Part shown: piece by piece, positions 50,888 through 60,832 of the stretch | Layout of the letters: every line of letters begins with the position of its first letter | Numbering within the stretch: the stretch's first letter is position 1 | Assembly: GCA_947650365.1 (NCBI GenBank) | Contig: OX393553.1 | Location: 67,323,716 to 67,387,715 of the forward strand | DNA length: 64,000 nt | Origin: Chamaelirium japonicum | Taxonomy: Eukaryota > Streptophyta > Magnoliopsida > Liliales > Melanthiaceae | Direction: 5' to 3' | The notes under the pieces: model-generated | Seen by the model: the letters and a program-made list of their open reading frames with translations, nothing else | Told to the model about the DNA's origin: nothing | Database searches by the model: none | Made by a program: the position numbers and the translations under genes

Positions 50888-53800
50888 TTTTTTTTTAGTT
50901 GTAAATAAATAATAAAATAGATCAAAGGGAAAGGAAGGTACAAACACACGGAAGAGAGCTCTAAGGTAGCAGATCGACAAGGTAGCTAGCTACCTAAGGA
51001 ATCTAATCCTGCTAACTAAAAAGGAATAGAAGGAGAAACAATGCAAACGAAAAATAATACTCCAGCAGATGACGCAACGTGCAAACCACCCAACGGCAAA
51101 TCCAAAAAGAAAATCGAAAGACTCACCATTCAATCGCCGACAAAGGTGTCCAAGTTAGATCCAGCACGCTCGAGAGCCTAGAAAGGCTGATTTGTCGAAG
51201 AGAAATAGCCATTGAAGAATATAAGCCAGCTTTGAGGGACTAGAAAGGCGTGGGCCCTCCCGCAATGAGTATAGCAGACGAGGAACTAGAAGGGCATGGG
51301 CCTTCCGACGTCACTAGAAACCAGGTCAGTAGCAAAAGGAGCTAGAAAGGCGAGGTCCTCCCAACAGTAAACCGAAACACTTAGCCCAAGAAGTCACACA
51401 AGCTAAATAAGAACTCCAAACTTTGCTACCACTTGAGGAGGCACAGACAACTCACACTACACCAAACAAACTGCAGCCCAGCCCCCACAAGCCTACCGCA
51501 GCCTCACAGAAGATGCCCCGCAAATTGCAGCTCAAACCCCACTAGTATACCGCAACCAAGATCTGATGGGTCCCTCTGAAAATCAATCGCGGCTCTAGTG
51601 GACAGTCACTTCAGAATTCAGATCCAAAGAAAGGAGTGGATTTTCCGCACAAGGAGTCCAAACGTTTATCACCTGTGCAGCATCTTGAGCAAATCTAGGG
51701 CTCCCCACGGTCTGAATGATCTCAACATACCGGTTAGAAACCTTAGCGAGCATTTCTTCCTTAGTGGAAGGAACCCCATCAAAAGCCCTGTAGTTTCTTT
51801 CAGACCAAACAAAGAAAACTAGAGTAGGAATCAAGATTTTACCCATTAAGCACCAAGACTTGTCTGATAGCTGAAGGATAAATTTGCAAGCTTTTTTAAG
51901 GGAGATATCCAAGGCTTCAGGTGCCCAACCCATTCTAACGCAACTCTTGGTCCAAACATATTTAGAGAATAGGCAATTAAAGAAGAGATGTCTAACCATC
52001 ACCTCTTCTTGGCAACATAGATAGCATCTGTTAGGCATAGAAATAACACCCTTTTGAATCGAAGGAATAGTGGGCAGCCTATTCCTTATAGCTCTCCAAG
52101 CATAAAAACTATGGTTGGATGGAGTATAAGAATTCCATAGGACTTTGGCCCAGGATTTTTGTTCACCACCTGTCCTCACATAGTTCCAGGCAAAACTCAG
52201 TGTAAAACAACCATTGTGAGAATTACTCCAGCTGATAGTATCTTCTTTAATGATCGAGATCAGATAAGCTAAATCCTGATTCACTGGGTTCGGTAGATTC
52301 CACGACCCATTTGCAATCCAGGAACTAAGCCAAGGCCAGTCCGACCGGATATCCGTCACTGAGTGAATCCCAACAATTTGTAATGGACTTCTCCCTTCAA
52401 GCCAAGGGTCCCTCCATCTGTCGATCTTATTACCATCAGCAATTAGATACTCCAAATTCTGTGCAAGAGTCTCCCGGCCTTGAAGAATACCTTTCCAAAC
52501 AGTTGAGGCAGAGCGTGGAGCAGAAACTTCCTAGAAGGATTGAGAACCCAAATACCTTGCCTTCAACCAGGAGAACCATAGCGTATTCTTCTCAGTAAGG
52601 AAGATCCACCCTAGTTTAAGATAGCTGGCTTTGCCAATATTCGCTATCGTCCGAATCCCACGGCCACCTTCCTTCATCGGTTTGCAAACCTCACTTCATT
52701 TAACATGCACCGTTGAATTCCCCTACAAGAATTTATGCATCCATTTCTCTAAAGTAATTTGAATGTTAGTGGGGATCGAAAAGACATCCACCCAATAATA
52801 CAAATATAGGACGAAAGAACAGATTTGACCATTGTTAATCTCCCTCCAAAGGAAAGACATTTGGATTCCTACGTTGCTAGTTTTGCTCGGAACTTTTCCA
52901 CTAAGGGGTGGAAAAGGCTCACCCTCTTTCTAGCGAGAAACGATGGGAGTCCGAGATATCTCACCGGAAAACTTCTTAACGATATACCCAAAGCATCAAC
53001 CAAATCTGCATCATGAGTTACAAACTTTGGAACATAAAGGGTACTTTTCTTTTTATTCACCCACAAACCCTTTTCTTTACCAAACTCTTCAAGAATAAGA
53101 ACAACTCTATGAAGCGAGCTTTTAGAGGCCATCGAAAAAATCATGAGGTCATCAGCAAACATAAGATGAGAAATGCATGGAGCATTACCAACAAGAAAGC
53201 CCTTCCATCAACCTGACTTCAACCCTTCTTCCAAGAAAATAGATAACTTTCCATGACTATAACAAACAAGTACGGAGATAAAGGATCTCTTTGCCTAAGT
53301 CCTTTAGTAGACTTGATGAATCCCTGAGGGGCACCGTTGAGGGGAATCAAGAAGGAAGGAGAGAAAAGGCATTCCTTTATCCACCCAATCCATCTTGCCA
53401 GAAAATCAAGATTGCTCAGAGAATGCAAAATAAATTCCCTGCTGACCTTATCATAGGCTTTGGCTATGTCAACCTTGACGAAAGCTCTTTTGGGGCAACG
53501 CTTCACCTCAAAGCCGCTAACCAGTTCATGGGCCAACAGAATATTATCCGTTATTCTCCTACCCGGGATAAAAGCCGACTGATTGGTTGAAATAAGTTCT
53601 CCCATCAGAATCTTCAATCTATTCACCATAATCTTAGCGATAAATTTGTAAAGAGTATTACACAGAGAGATCGGTCTAAAATTCTTAAGCTGACAAGCGT
53701 TCAGAACTTTGGGAATCAACGCTAAGAAAGAATGGTTGATCTGTTTGAGTAATTGACCGGAAGAAAAGAAATTATTCACCGCTGCCCACACATCACCCTC

Positions 53801-54120
53801 AACTGTAGCCCAAGAAGGTTTAAAAGAAGTGGGCAGTAGACCCATTCGGGCCTGAAGATTTTTCACTTTCTGACGAAAAAACAACATGCTTTCTTTAGTG
53901 ATGGGAGCTGTAATCCACTCAGCAGCTTTGGGACTGATACCCCGATTGAAGTCAACAGGCTTAATCCTTAGAGCTCTGGATTTCTGGCTAGCAACGGACT
54001 CATCTTCAGCATGTGCTGCAATCAGGTCCGCGACTAGCAGTTTTTCTTCAGCTATCAAAATGGAGTTGAAGGGATCTTCTTGGATTTGATACTGTACAGC
54101 TTCAACCTTCTTTCTCACTG
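50888..54120 (-). mobile_element. 5'-truncated LINE (L1-type non-LTR retrotransposon)
   Basis: On the - strand, a reverse-transcriptase domain begins near 54118. It lacks the endonuclease domain, so the copy is 5'-truncated as is usual for LINEs. The 3' end is an A tail (T run 50888-50896 on +). Between the ORF end at 51595 and the tail lies a 700-bp 3' UTR with imperfect repeats around CTAGAAAGGCG...GGGCCCTCC (51170-51370). Confidence 0.88.
51595..54118 (-). pseudogene. LINE reverse transcriptase with C-terminal zinc-binding domain
   Basis: RT blocks are NHSFLALIPKVLNACQLKNF and RPISLCNTLYKFIAKIMVNR, AFVKVDIAKAYDKVS (motif A), GLRQRDPLSPYLFVIVME (motif B) and FADDLMIFS (motif C, 53150). The C-terminal part 52455-51595 carries the zf-RVT module: CFTLSFAWNYVR, FYAWRAIRNRLPT, RCYLCCQEEVMVRHLFFNC. 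Three different frames are used (54118-53219, 53162-52869, 52455-51595), with stops between, so it is dead. It would copy LINE RNA at nicked chromosomal DNA. Confidence 0.9.
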
Positions 54121-54755
54121 AATGGTAGAGGCACCATGGGATTCATAAAATCACATATGTTTTGTTGAGAAATGAAATCCCACAAATAGTGGCCATTCAT
54201 TTTCTAAGTGAGAATTGTAGGGGGTGGGGAGGTCTTGGATTCCCTTAGGAATCATAGGCACTCCGACGCTTAAGCCAGGTCATGCTCGAGTAGAAGACGA
54301 AAGCAAGCACTAGAATTTCTAATTCTTAGGTGCATACAGGTACGGAGGTGATATAATTCTTTTATCCCGAAAGAACCCATGGGCCGTACGTTATATTTTT
54401 CTCCCTTGTCATGCATTCTCTATGTTATGAAACAATAATCATGATCCTATGATATGATAAAAATGAAGAAGATAGAATAAACACGAAAGAAAATCAAACA
54501 AAAAACAATCATAGTGGGACACAATATTTTCATGGGAAAAACAATTCGGGAATAAACTGTGGAGCTGCACCAATGTTTATTATGCACTCCTACAAAAACG
54601 AAGAACAACCGATACAATGAAAACAATACCCCTAATTAACCTGATATGGCTAGCTAGGGCTACACAGTATATGCCAAATTAGGAAAATACCTAGGCTCTA
54701 ATTAAGCACCCTCCGGAAAAGGCCTCTTTGGAATTTGCTTCAATCCGCTACCAAC
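54121..54755. other. Spacer, no gene seen
   Basis: AT-rich, without recognisable domains or repeats. Confidence 0.45.
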
Positions 54756-55502
54756 AACATAGATGCGTGGTTGTGGAGGGGGGTAGAGCAGGAGATGTGT
54801 CTATCCCTTTTTTCCCTTTTCCCCCCGGAGCTAGGGTTTGGAATTTCACCCCTCTAAACCTCCTCGGCCTCCGGCTGCGTCTCCGGGGAGGCCAGGAGGA
54901 GGAGGTTGATGGCTTCCCAAGGGTCAGATCTTCCCTCCCCCTGTACATAGGGGTGTCCCCTCGGCTCGGTCTTTTGTGTTAGGGTAGATCAGAGTCGTGC
55001 GGGTTACCTCCTCTCGGATCGACACCCTTCGCCTGCGGATCGGGGGTCTTCGGTCGGATCACAGACGAATCGGTGGATTTGGACCCCTGGCTGGTATTTC
55101 GTTGTGGGTTTTTTCGGACCCCTCCTTTGCTCGGTTGTGGTTTCCAAAGGTTCATGGCAATGATGTTTGGTTCGTGGTAGATCGGGAAAGAGGAGCGACT
55201 CTTCATCATCGCCGAAAGCAGAGGGAGGCGGATCCGACGGTGGATCCACTTTTGGTGGTTTTTGTGTCTCTATGTATCTGTTTTTTCCACCGCCGGAAGT
55301 CGGCAAGGTGGTTATTGGGCGGTTCATCTTGTTGTGGTGGCGCTGCCCCCTTTTGTCCACTCGGTGTGGCGTCTTACCGTCAGTGTGCGGTTTTCGGTTT
55401 TTTTGGTTTTGCCTTCCTTGGCTCCGTCGAGTGGTGGGCCAGTGCTTGCACCGGCATATGGCACCTCCTATAGATCCGGTTGTGATCTCCCCTTTAAATA
55501 AC

Positions 55503-55533
<31 letters not shown>

Positions 55534-55546
55534 AAAAAAAAAAAAA
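54756..55546 (+). mobile_element. Poly(A)-tailed retroposon or LINE-derived insert
   Basis: GC-rich insert that ends in a run of about 22 C (55502-55523) followed by about 23 A (55524-55546). The 3' part shares TGCACCGGCATATGGCACCT wording with 50452-50882. ORFs in several frames have no recognisable domain. The start is a guess from the change in composition. Confidence 0.45.
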
Positions 55547-56118
55547 GTGCGTAGTCAGTTGTACCATGTTTCCACCTTCATTGGTGCATTCCACAACCAT
55601 GATGGTTAATGAAGTTATGTTATATAGCTTTCATTTGTGAGCTATGACCCAATGCTCATCTTTGATGGGTGGATTGAGGGAAATCTTCATGTTGAGCCGT
55701 TAGTCCCACATCAGCTAGCTAGAGGTGGGAGTTTCGTGTTTTTTATATACCCGTAGCCTCCTTTCTCTCATAACCGGTTTCGAGGGGGCATAGGGATTGT
55801 GGTATCTCATAACTAGCCCCTACTTTGCGTCCTCCGAGTGGTCTCGTCGCATCCCTCTTTCTTTCTATTGAAATGCTTCTCCGCGTGTGGGTAGGTTTCC
55901 GTTGAAACGCGCTAATGAAATCCTCAATCCAAAATGGAGATCAGATCGCTTACTAAATAACAAAGCACAACATATTAATTATATCCGCATCCTTACAACT
56001 ATCGATCGATCGATCTTGAGGACTCACGATGAGCTCCGACTCTTTCTAAGCTACCAAGAGTCGCAATCACCTGCGAAAGAGAAGCCAGAGTCCTGTATCG
56101 AACGGCGGCGATGGCCGA
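55547..56118. other. Spacer and 3' flank of the DUF247 gene
   Basis: It contains the USE/TATA-like pair at 55702-55750. No gene is confirmed. Confidence 0.5.
55702..55750 (+). promoter_or_regulatory. snRNA-type promoter-like pair (USE plus TATA)
   Basis: AGTCCCACATCA at 55702-55713 matches the plant snRNA upstream element RTCCCACATCG at 10 of 11 positions. TTATATAC starts at 55743, with about 30 nt between. The sequence downstream does not match U1-U6, U3 or 7SL starts as I know them. It could be a pseudogene promoter or a chance pair in a repeat. Confidence 0.45.
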
Positions 56119-57786
56119 TCAAGCAATGGGCCTGTAGTAGGCAAAGACGCCGTAGAAGGTCTGGATCAAGGTGAGCAGCAAGAGGATGATGGCGGCGACG
56201 AGGGAGCTGATAGCCCATGGGTTGTTGAAGTACTTGTGGGTCAAGCTGGCCCTCCAGGCGTTCCACCTGTGGTTGTAATACCGGTTCACCTGCTCCGACA
56301 GCCCGGACAGGTAGCTGTCGTTGTCGTCGAAGACGACCTCCTGGCACAGCCGGTTGAAGAGGTCGGCGACCTCGCCGTCGGTGCCCAGCCAGTGCTCGAC
56401 GATGCCGCAGTAGTGCAGGTACCCCACGTCCTCCTCGGAGTTGATCAGGTTGTCCATGAAGATGACGTAGGAGGTGATGTCGTTGCTGCAGTCCATGTGG
56501 CACTGCTCGAAGGCGATGAGGTTGAGGAACAGGGAGCGGGTGCCGTCGTGGATGAGGATGCGGGGGACCTTCAGGACCCCGTTCTTGAACCTGATGTCCC
56601 AGAAGCGGTCGGTCTTCCGCCGCGTGAATTTGACGCCGGCCTCCCGGAGCTCGGTGACGCAGTGGACCAGCTGCTGCCGCCGCTTGTCGGCGACCCGCTG
56701 GTTGTGGGACCAGCGCTTGATCCAGAGGCCCGGGGCGGGCTTGGGCCCGGTGCGGAGGAGGCTGTGGCGGAACACGTCGAGGCAGTGCAGCCCGCCGTCG
56801 GACAGGGGGTCGAAGGCCGCCGGGTTGGAGGGCTCCACCTTGGTGCGGTGGGGCTCGTCGGTGGGCATGAGGGGGTCGAAGAAGCGGATGGCGAGCCTGG
56901 CGACGAGGCCGGACTGGTCCGGCTGGCCGATCTGGAGGCCGAGGAGGCGGTCCAGGACGAAGAGGGGGATCTGGTTCTCGAGCATGATCATGTCCCGCTG
57001 GACGGAGTGCATCGTGCCGCGCATCGCGAAGACGGGGTCGTTCATCGAGTAGCCGAGGTGCCTGAACCCCTCGCCGGCGGCTCCGCGGAAGAGCTCCAGG
57101 ACGAAGCAGCCGTCGAGCACCATCATCTCCACGAAGGCGTCGCTGGGCAGGGCGAGGACGCCCTCGTAGCAGGCGCGGGCCCTGTCCTCGAGGCCCCTGA
57201 CGGCGTCGAGGTACAGGTCCACGCCGTGGCCGGCGCGCTCGAGGGCGTGGTGGAGGGATCGCCACTTGTGCGGCTCCATGTCGGGGAGGCTGCGCTGGCC
57301 GTGGTGGTAGGGGCCGAGGGACACGAGCTGGGGGACGAAGGCCTTCTCGTCGTCCTCACGGAGCGACTTGGGGACGCGGTAGACGGAGAGCTTCGCCCAT
57401 GGGCAGGAGCACTCCGCCTGCCGGGCCTGCTCCAGCTTCTCTCGGATCGAAATCACCCATTCCGAGTCCGGCGGCGGCGGGGCCGGGGCCGGCTCGCACT
57501 TGTTGAGGATGAGAAGGGGCGGTGGTTTGCTGGTGGGGGGGTTGTGGAGGCCGGTTTCCACCGTCTCTTTGAGCTTGAGGGTGATGAGGTACCAACCCAG
57601 GAGCTCTTTGTTGAAGATGGCGACCATTTCCCTTCCGGTTCCGGTCCCGGCTCCGGCTCCGGCTCCGGCTCCGGTTGGATGCGATGATGGATGGATCCAA
57701 GGCGACTTGGTTATCGTGCTGTCAAGACATTTTGGTGGGCCACTCCATTTCCTTCCAGCGTCTTCATCGCTCCTCTTCGAGCTCAA
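56119..57786 (-). CDS. DUF247 (UPF0481-type) membrane protein, 555 aa, single exon
   Basis: The ORF is intact and very GC-rich. Conserved blocks are WVISIREKLEQ, KLSVYRVPKSL, FVPQLVSLGPYHHG, MEPHKWRSL, EMMVLDGCFVLELFR, MIMLENQIPLFVLDRLL, VTELREAGVKF, LFLNLIAFEQCH and MDNLINSEEDV. A C-terminal membrane segment is at about residues 522-548. The biochemical role of DUF247 is unknown; two members act in grass self-incompatibility, which says nothing about this copy. Start choice: ATG 57786 is the longest, but residues 1-53 contain a GAGAGAGTGTG run from a GGCTCC microsatellite, and relatives begin near the FNKELLGWYLITLKL block. Met54 (57627) may be the true start. Confidence 0.92.
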   Translation of the reverse strand: MSSKRSDEDAGRKWSGPPKCLDSTITKSPWIHPSSHPTGAGAGAGAGTGTGREMVAIFNKELLGWYLITLKLKETVETGLHNPPTSKPPPLLILNKCEPAPAPPPPDSEWVISIREKLEQARQAECSCPWAKLSVYRVPKSLREDDEKAFVPQLVSLGPYHHGQRSLPDMEPHKWRSLHHALERAGHGVDLYLDAVRGLEDRARACYEGVLALPSDAFVEMMVLDGCFVLELFRGAAGEGFRHLGYSMNDPVFAMRGTMHSVQRDMIMLENQIPLFVLDRLLGLQIGQPDQSGLVARLAIRFFDPLMPTDEPHRTKVEPSNPAAFDPLSDGGLHCLDVFRHSLLRTGPKPAPGLWIKRWSHNQRVADKRRQQLVHCVTELREAGVKFTRRKTDRFWDIRFKNGVLKVPRILIHDGTRSLFLNLIAFEQCHMDCSNDITSYVIFMDNLINSEEDVGYLHYCGIVEHWLGTDGEVADLFNRLCQEVVFDDNDSYLSGLSEQVNRYYNHRWNAWRASLTHKYFNNPWAISSLVAAIILLLLTLIQTFYGVFAYYRPIA

Positions 57787-58034
57787 GAGGAATCATTTTA
57801 TGTGGCCCAGTCGAGATAGGAATGGTGGTCCCTCTATGTTTAGGGGAGAGGGATAACTATTGCTCATCTTTTTATGATGGTAGATTTTGTTCCCCGCTCC
57901 TTAAAAGGATGGAGCATCAACCCACATGCTGCCAAGAATGATTTTGTAGCAAGCTTCTTGAAAATGTTGGAGCATCAATCTCTCCCTCTCATTGGTCCAC
58001 TAGTAATGCATGTGCCTGTCGCCACTCAAAAAAT
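57787..58034. other. Upstream flank of the DUF247 gene
   Basis: Likely promoter or 5' UTR of the DUF247 gene, which reads leftward from 57786. No TATA box stands out. Confidence 0.4.
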
Positions 58035-58260
58035 TTTGAAGACAAACATAATATTTCGAAAAAGATAGTAATATTTTGAAAATTGTCAGAATATTTTGAG
58101 GAATGTGATAATATTTCGAGGGTGGAAACGAGTGCGGCAATAATATTTCGAGGCACGCGAAAGATTTTGAGGGTGTTGCAAAAAGTTTTTAGAGTAGTGG
58201 CAATATTTTGACAGCGGTGACAATATTTCCCTCTCGACAATATTTCAGACATAAACATCG
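58035..58260. repeat. Degenerate AATATTTCGA array
   Basis: About seven copies of AATATTTCGA or AATATTTTGA at irregular spacings of roughly 25-40 bp, linked by GGGTG/GTGGCAAT-type words. It lies 250-475 bp upstream of the DUF247 start. Confidence 0.75.
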
Positions 58261-60306
58261 GGCTCTGTTACATTAATAAACAGATAATATGAAAGGCAAC
58301 ATATTTAAAAGCATATTTTTTTGAAGGCAACACAGGTTTTTTTTTGTTAAAATATAGCAGTATTTGAAGGCCCAAAAAAATTTGGAAGGCCTTCAAACAT
58401 CAGGCCCAAAAAAACCTGAAGTTGTTAATTTGTGTCATAGAGGATATCTGTTCAAGTACCATATAGGCTAATTGTGCACCCAAGCCTCCATACTTTGGTT
58501 GATAGCAGGTCAGAAACAAACTTTGTTTGCATCAACATGTTTCAATACAAAGCACCAAAAAGCCGATGTTTTGTAAAAAGACCAATCAAGCTATCTCAAA
58601 AAACAGCTCCAACTTAACTCACATAGGGCAACATCTGAAATATGTGCTCGCATAACTGCTATAAATCTGCCTACTTTGGGTGAATTAGATCACACCATAA
58701 CCCAATGATGTGCATGTGTAGCCATGAATAAACAATATAGGGCAATAGAAAGATAGACTATGTATTTGTATGGACAAATGCAAAACCAAATCTTCCCAAC
58801 TTTGGTTTGCTCTCTATCCCCTTCATAAAGAAAATGGAAAGGGAGCTCACCGAAGGTGGAGATCGGCTCGGGTAGGTCACAAGCGCAAGGGGGGAAGGAG
58901 GAGGGCTGCTATATATGTCCGCCCTCGGCTCTACCGTCAATTGCTCCGGATTCTAAATAGATCACATGCAACCCAATCAATCGATAAAAAAAAAAATAAC
59001 AAAATTGATCATTAAAAAAGAGGGTGAAGCGAGCTCGAACAATTTACCAAAAAAAACTAGAGCAATGTTTTATTCTAAGCTGTCAGAATTTGTTAAAAAA
59101 GAAAAAAGAAGATGGATTTGTGTTGGTTGTGAAATTTTAGAACAAAAAAAAAGAATACACGGGATAGGATCAGAATCTAGGACTAAAAAAAGAAAAAAAT
59201 AAAAAAAACAGGAATTAGAAGATGGGTGGCTTCAAGATCTCGCTTGGGTTGGCAACCGGATTTGGGTTGACTTCGAGATCTTGCAAAAAAATAAAAACAA
59301 ATCAAAATAACATGAACTTGTGAAGATGAGTTGCCTTCGAGATCTTGTAAATAGTAATTTGAGATCTTACAAAAAGGAATTGAGAAGATGGGTTGGGTAG
59401 TCTTTAAGATTTGATAAGAAAAAAAAAAAAAACTCGGAAACAGGAATTGAAAGCTGGGATGTGATACATGATCCTCAATATCTTCAAGATAGCTTTAAGA
59501 TATCGCCGTCGGCTTCAATCGGGCTGACCCAAAGAATGAAGAGGAGTAGAGAGGAGAGAGGCCAGAGATAAATGGATAGCTGGACCGAAAAGCAATTATG
59601 GGGGACGGGGGGACCACGTATTGGCAGCAGCTAGACAAGTGAACAATTGGATCAATACCAAACATGTCCTTATTTTTTTACAAGAAAACCTTCACGCTTA
59701 TTTTTATTTTTTTTTTACAATCCGGCCCTTCCCTCGTTTATTTATTTATTCACTAATTTCAATCCTTCATCTTAACTCCATGCAATCTCAACCGTTCCCC
59801 CCTACCCAGATGAATCGCACTTATCCTTATATCAGCTTATCTTATTCTTTTATTTTATCCCCCTCTTAAAAGACAGATCCTGACCGTTCTTTGTACCCCC
59901 ATGATAGGTTCTGTTGTATTATAGTTACAACTATACATAAAAATATGGGATGACGGGCCTGTGAAACACTGTTATGTTCAACTAAAATGGGGTCCGACTA
60001 AATAAAAGCTAAATAGATAAGTTACAAGTGGCACACCTACACTCCGATAAAATGAGACGAGGGTTTGGGATTGGGTGCCGAAAGCGTTAATGCCCTTTGC
60101 CGAAAGTTTCCTAGGAAAAAAAAGTTGACTAAATGAGACTAGGTATGCCACTTGTCCCATTCTGATACGCGTGCGTACCATTCCAGCCGTACGCAGTGCG
60201 TGCTGAAAATTTTCCCCCTTCTCGCCGATCTTGATCTAGGGTTCTCCGCTCTTTCTCCTATCACGGAGCCCCATTACCAATAACCCTTCGAGAGAAATTC
60301 CTCTGC
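58261..60306. other. Intergenic, no gene seen
   Basis: AT-rich spacer of 2 kb. Between 59220 and 59400 GAGATCTT words recur five times. A-rich runs lie near 58987, 59156 and 59418. From about 60200 the sequence GATCTAGGGTTCTCCGC and following pyrimidine-rich stretch looks like a 5' UTR of the next gene. Confidence 0.55.
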
Positions 60307-60309
60307 TAA

Positions 60310-60774
60310 GAGCATCTCCAACCGGCTCCGTAGGCGAGCTCTGAAGGCCACGTGGCACTCCGAATGAAAATGGGCGCTCCAACCGGCTCCGAAGGATGCT
60401 CTGAAGGCCTACGTGGCATGCCACGTAGGCCACGTGCGGCCCGGACCTCCGAAGCCCTCCACATACAACAGAGCTCCTTCGGAGTCTCCGAACGAATAAA
60501 AAATTCTGTCTTTTTTTAAAAAACCCCCCGGACCTTCATAAATTATTTTTTATATATATCAAAACATGTACTTTTTAACAGATTTGGTGTAACTTTGGAG
60601 ACTTTGGATAACTTGTAAATATATAGGGTGTTTCATGCAAATGGCTCGGATATCCCGTTCGGAGGCCGTTGAAGCTGAACCTCTCAACGAGGACGCCTCC
60701 GATGAGGTGGCAGCAAAATGTGGGCCCCACTTGCTTCGGAGGTGCTCCGAGCTTCAGAGCCGGTTGGAGATGCT
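60310..60774. mobile_element. Tourist-like (PIF/Harbinger) MITE, 465 bp
   Basis: Perfect inverted ends GAGCATCTCCAACCGGCTC, flanked by TAA at 60307-60309 and 60775-60777. The three-base TAA duplication is the Harbinger mark. The element contains direct sub-repeats of GGCTCCGAAGG and ends 58 bp before the CXIP4-like start codon. Confidence 0.93.
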
Positions 60775-60832
60775 CTAACCCTAGAATTTCTTCTCGGAAC
60801 TCTATCACCCTCCTCCTCCTCCATCAGCGAAG

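Noticed and set aside
50455-50949. 164-codon - strand ORF
   Set aside because: Crosses the two retroposon tails and has no domain.
53291-53590. 99-codon + strand ORF inside the LINE
   Set aside because: Antisense shadow of the LINE reverse transcriptase.
55004-55640. ORFs of 157-198 codons on both strands
   Set aside because: Composition artefacts in a GC-rich retroposon; no RT or nuclease motif found.
56051-57265. 404-codon - strand ORF, Arg/Pro-rich
   Set aside because: Shifted frame of the DUF247 gene with no sensible protein.
56236-57687. 483-codon + strand ORF
   Set aside because: It is the exact antisense of the DUF247 gene. Its Val/Gly/Glu-rich composition comes from GC-rich codons on the other strand, and no domain is visible.
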